Source: Lucifuga dentata | Lineage: Eukaryota; Chordata; Actinopteri; Ophidiiformes; Bythitidae | Assembly: GCA_014773175.1 (NCBI GenBank) | Contig: VXCM01000120.1 | Coordinates: 250,139-314,138, forward strand | Reading direction: 5' to 3' | DNA: 64,000 bases | Part shown: piece by piece, positions 60,856 through 64,000 of the stretch | Layout: every line of letters begins with the position of its first letter | Numbering within the stretch: the stretch's first letter is position 1 | Program-made: the position numbers and the translations under genes | Notes under the pieces: model-generated | Told to the model about the DNA's origin: nothing | What the model saw: only the letters and a program-made list of their open reading frames with translations | Databases searched by the model: none

Positions 60856-62401
60856 GTCCGACCCGGCCACCACCGCCGCTGTGGGGGGAAGAGAAAATGG
60901 GAGAAGGGAGAGAAAGGTGGAGAAGGAACAAGTTAAGCTGGGTACTGTACGTGTACTGAAAATGCATGTTGCAGTATATATTTGCAGAAAGAGAGAATCT
61001 GGTAACCTATTGTACAGATTTATGATGGCGGCGTGGCAGTGTTGGGTTTGCAAAAGCGTCATTGCGATCGTAGTTTAGTTCATTTTTCTCTCCACGTTGG
61101 GATTAATGTTCTTTCTGCTGTCCTTTCTAAATTCAGGTTGCAATTTCCAAGAATGCCTTCAAACGCTGACAACTCTGACAGTTGTTACCTTCTTAGTCAG
61201 CAGACAGTAAAAGAAACAAACTTCATGCTATCAGCAGCCACACACTCATCTCTGTAGCTTCACATGCAAAGAGAGGCTCTGAAACCTATCAGCATGATCA
61301 TATCTGCTTACTTTTGTGCTTGTGCTTCTGATAATTTACTGAGTGGTTTCCTCTTGAAGGTTCATTTGGTTTTTGTAATGAGAATTCAAAGGATATCAAA
61401 GGCATTCCTGTCGAAGCAGAGGGAATAACACTCATGCATTCCACCGCCACCCTCTTTCAACAATTTTGAACAGTTTAGAGGGTTTGACCACAGTACTTTT
61501 TAATGTAATCAGGGAGGAATGAGGGAGAGAAAGGAGAAAAAGGAGAGCTTGTGCAGGCCTAGAGGAAGTGGCTGTAGAATTAAGACGTCTCTCTAATTAC
61601 TGTAAGACCAAGACTTGGAAATCTTCTGATGGCCAAATAAAAAACAAATGTTACAGATGGGAACAGTGCAACATGAGCCGGCTCTACTCTGCCCATCCCC
61701 GTAATCTCTGACAGAGGAAAAGCGAAACCACTGGTTTTCGGAAAAGTCAGACAGTATTTCTCTCTTACCATCAAGTACAGCTTGAAAAAAGACATATATC
61801 ATCCATATGAAAATGTCAGATCCAATAGGTAAATGAATATGCAATGATTAATAAAGGCATCAGCTGCCATCTCATCTAGGATAACTGGCCAAACTTAAAG
61901 CTATCCGAGTTTTAAACAGACTGATGCTATCAATATGCCTTCTACATTACCAGCTTAATTCCCATTTGTTTCCTGTGTTTTCAGCCCGAGCTGAACCTCT
62001 ACAGGTTGGGCACAAACCGAACAAAGCCCCTCTCATATGGAACCAACAAAGACGGGCATTGTGAGGAGCTGCGAGACAGCTGACTTTGCTGGTGGGTGAC
62101 TCGCTGACAGGCTTGACTGCATTGTAAGTTCAACCAAGTTTTTCTTTCTTTGCAACATTTTTTTACCCAGTTGAAAGACTTTCTCTATTACAAAAGCCAT
62201 AGAGGAGGTCATTATAAAAAAGCGGGGTTATGTAACTCTATTCTAATGCACCCCGCCTTGCTACAGGCTGGTCTCTAAGTATTTTTACAGTTGGGTTGGT
62301 GTTTACTGTTGAGCACGGTGAGGTCACATCGGCTCAGTTTTAGCGAGAAGCAATTATTTTGGAGTTAGAATTGTGTTGTCATTCTGTTAATAGATACATC
62401 T

Positions 62402-62439
62402 AAAAAAAAAAAAAAAAAAANAAAAAAAAAAAAAAAAAA
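62402..62439. repeat. Poly-A tract with single N
   Basis: Two A runs of about 18 bases around an N at 62421. Confidence 0.9.
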
Positions 62440-62479
62440 GCATTATTCTTCTATATAATCTACATTATGACTTAAATGT

Positions 62480-62783
62480 TTAAAGGGCGATTCCACAGAT
62501 TTTACACTCACATTTGATTTGTGACATCACAAGGGTTACTTCTCTTAGAACCTTTTAATTCAACCTCCAACTTGCCCCCAGCATCTAGTAGCGACTTTAG
62601 TTTTCAAAGTTGTTATCTTTAGCACCAACACAAAGTAACCCTTGTGATGTCATAGAAGTTCCTAACTTTGCACAGCGCCCTCTATAGCCACAAAGCCTAG
62701 GCAGTTGTTTTCACATGCTGCATAGTCCTCCGCAAGACCAATAGACTGAACTTGGGTGTGAAAATGGTGGAGTTGGCCTTTAA
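62480..62783. mobile_element. Short TTAA-flanked MITE (family B)
   Basis: TTAA on both sides (62480-62483 and 62780-62783). Left AGGGCGATTCCACAGATTTT and the complement of the right end AGGCCAACTCCACCATTTTC are inverted repeats. Inside, the complement-related blocks gacatcacaagggttact (about 62523) and agtaacccttgtgatgtc (about 62635) form a second, nearly perfect inverted pair. About 300 bp and non-coding. Confidence 0.75.
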
Positions 62784-63411
62784 TATTCAATAGGGAGAAG
62801 GTGATGAGGAATAAGTATTTTTGTCACATGAAGTACTTCTAAACACTTTGTTGTGAGATACTACAGTATGTTTAGAAGATATTATACCTCTGTTATCAAA
62901 GACCTTTTAGTTCGTCCGCAGACGACTCTTGACCTATCGTCTCCACCTTCAGTCTACATGATTTATTGGCCCCAAGGACACATTGGTGTGTGGAGCCAGC
63001 CTCCAACGAGGCATTTTATTATTTAATTCCTTGACCGACCCGAACACCCCCCCCACCACCACCCACCCTCCGCTTTCTCCTCCTCCTCCCTCTCCATCTG
63101 TATGTATACTCTCATTTACACTGCACTTGGCAGCAGGTTGTTGTTTTTGCTGGAGAGGAAAAGAACAAGACAGCTCTGGTAAAAATCTGTCTCGGACAAA
63201 ATTCCCTCTCTCTCCTCTCCCAGGAGAGGTGTAGAAATGAAAGGTGCCAAGGCCTCATTCTGCAGAGAGACTGTCTAACAACAAGGCAAACCATATGGTA
63301 GCTAATACAGAGCTGAGCCTTTTTAAAGAATAATCAGACAATCATATTAATTCTAACAGAAGTGACGGAATAACTGAGACTCTTTAAGCATTCTCTGCTA
63401 CTTTCACTAGA

Positions 63412-63680
63412 AATTTTCCAAAACACGCAACTTATTTTAATTTTCCGGTTATTTTGCCAAATCCTCCCTAATCTTTCTAAATCAAACGTTCAGGTGATAC
63501 ACCCTTAAAATTCAGTGTTCCGCCTGCTAACGTGTGTCTGAATGTATGAGTGACGGCCATTTTTAATTTCTCGTTAAAAGCCGTTCTCTTGGGACCATAT
63601 TCCCTGGTGAAGACATACAGTTTCTTCTGTGCAGTTCCATGCTGGACCAGTTAAAGTTACTTTGACAAAAAAAAAAAATT
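63412..63680 (+). mobile_element. TTAA-type MITE family A, copy 5 (internal part)
   Basis: Words gccaaatcctccctaatctt, cgcctgctaac, tgacggccatttttaatttc, gggaccatattccctggtga and agttaaagttactttgacaa match the interior of the complete copy in the same order and the opposite orientation. Both terminal repeats are missing or degraded. Confidence 0.75.
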
Positions 63681-64000
63681 CTGTGTTCTATTCTGTACTT
63701 TTAATTCTGTTCTATCCATCCAGAAATCAGGCAGCAGAACAGTTAAAGATCTAAATTAAAGAGTATTCTGTGTTGTTTCTTAAATTGCTCATTGCTGACC
63801 AATAACTTCTGGAATTCAAAGGATGGAATCCAAGCTAACCTCTGGGCCAAAAGCACAGCCACAGGAACTAAAGCGCCCATTAAGAATGACTAAGCAAAAC
63901 GCCTTCCCAGCCAAAATAGAGTCCAATATCCAAGCTGGCTGGACATGCGGGACTGGTTTACAGGTACGGATTAGGCTCCGTTCTACACAAACATGATTTT

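Larger units (their letters stand above)
60879..64000. other. Region upstream of jdp2 coding exons
   Basis: Probably jdp2 first intron and/or promoter-distal DNA. It contains a poly-A run with an N (62402-62439, N at 62421), a second MITE type (62480-62783) and a family A MITE fragment (63412-63680). No coding exon is supported. Open frames near 60764-61257 and 62983-63234 have no recognisable domain. Confidence 0.55.

Overview
This is a vertebrate nuclear genome window, almost certainly from a ray-finned (teleost) fish. The genes are split by many GT-AG introns, the non-coding DNA is AT-rich, and it carries fish-typical DNA transposons (Tc1/mariner, hAT, TTAA-flanked MITEs). Five protein-coding genes can be built exon by exon: ylpm1 (+, 8902-30155), prox2 (-, 42601-34070), dlst (+, 43481-48497), lrrc74a (-, 56863-52945) and jdp2 (-, 60855-59415, coding part). 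All five have human orthologues on 14q24, and the order YLPM1-PROX2-DLST is the same as in human. Names rest on protein motifs I recognise, not on a search.

Layout. 1-8560: gene-free DNA with a MITE fragment, microsatellites and several TAAT-rich blocks that look like conserved enhancers. 8555-31030: ylpm1, 21 coding exons. Exon 6 is a 2.6 kb low-complexity exon with a 39-bp coding tandem repeat, and exon 13 carries a P-loop. Introns 18 and 19 hold a hAT fossil and a Tc1 element. 31030-34070: tail-to-tail spacer with a deleted Tc1 copy that has a MITE inserted in it. 34070-42990: prox2, whose last homeo-prospero exon lies 5.8 kb from the preceding exon across an intron filled with two hAT elements and a MITE. 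42990-43480: divergent prox2/dlst promoter region. 43481-49570: dlst. 49570-52945: spacer with a complete MITE. 52945-56863: lrrc74a in 13 exons. 56863-58510: spacer with a CTCF-like motif and a small hydrophobic ORF. 58510-60878: jdp2. 60878-64000: DNA upstream of the jdp2 coding exons, with a second MITE family.

The genes do unrelated jobs: nuclear RNA/telomerase regulation, a homeodomain transcription factor, the E2 subunit of 2-oxoglutarate dehydrogenase, a leucine-rich-repeat protein and an AP-1 repressor. They are neighbours by conserved synteny, not by pathway.

The most useful discovery is about the assembly. All 14 ambiguous bases are single Ns. Four lie between direct copies of about 53-67 bp and the others lie in or beside homopolymers or simple repeats. 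They look like unresolved contig overlaps or collapsed runs. They damage real annotation: a false 63-bp in-frame insertion in ylpm1 exon 1, a doubled splice donor after ylpm1 exon 5, and loss of the start of dlst exon 7 next to the lipoyl-lysine. The best candidate for something undescribed is a TTAA-flanked MITE family with long inverted repeats, present in five copies. I found no CRISPR array, operon-like cluster or defence system, and nothing here supports a new biological system.
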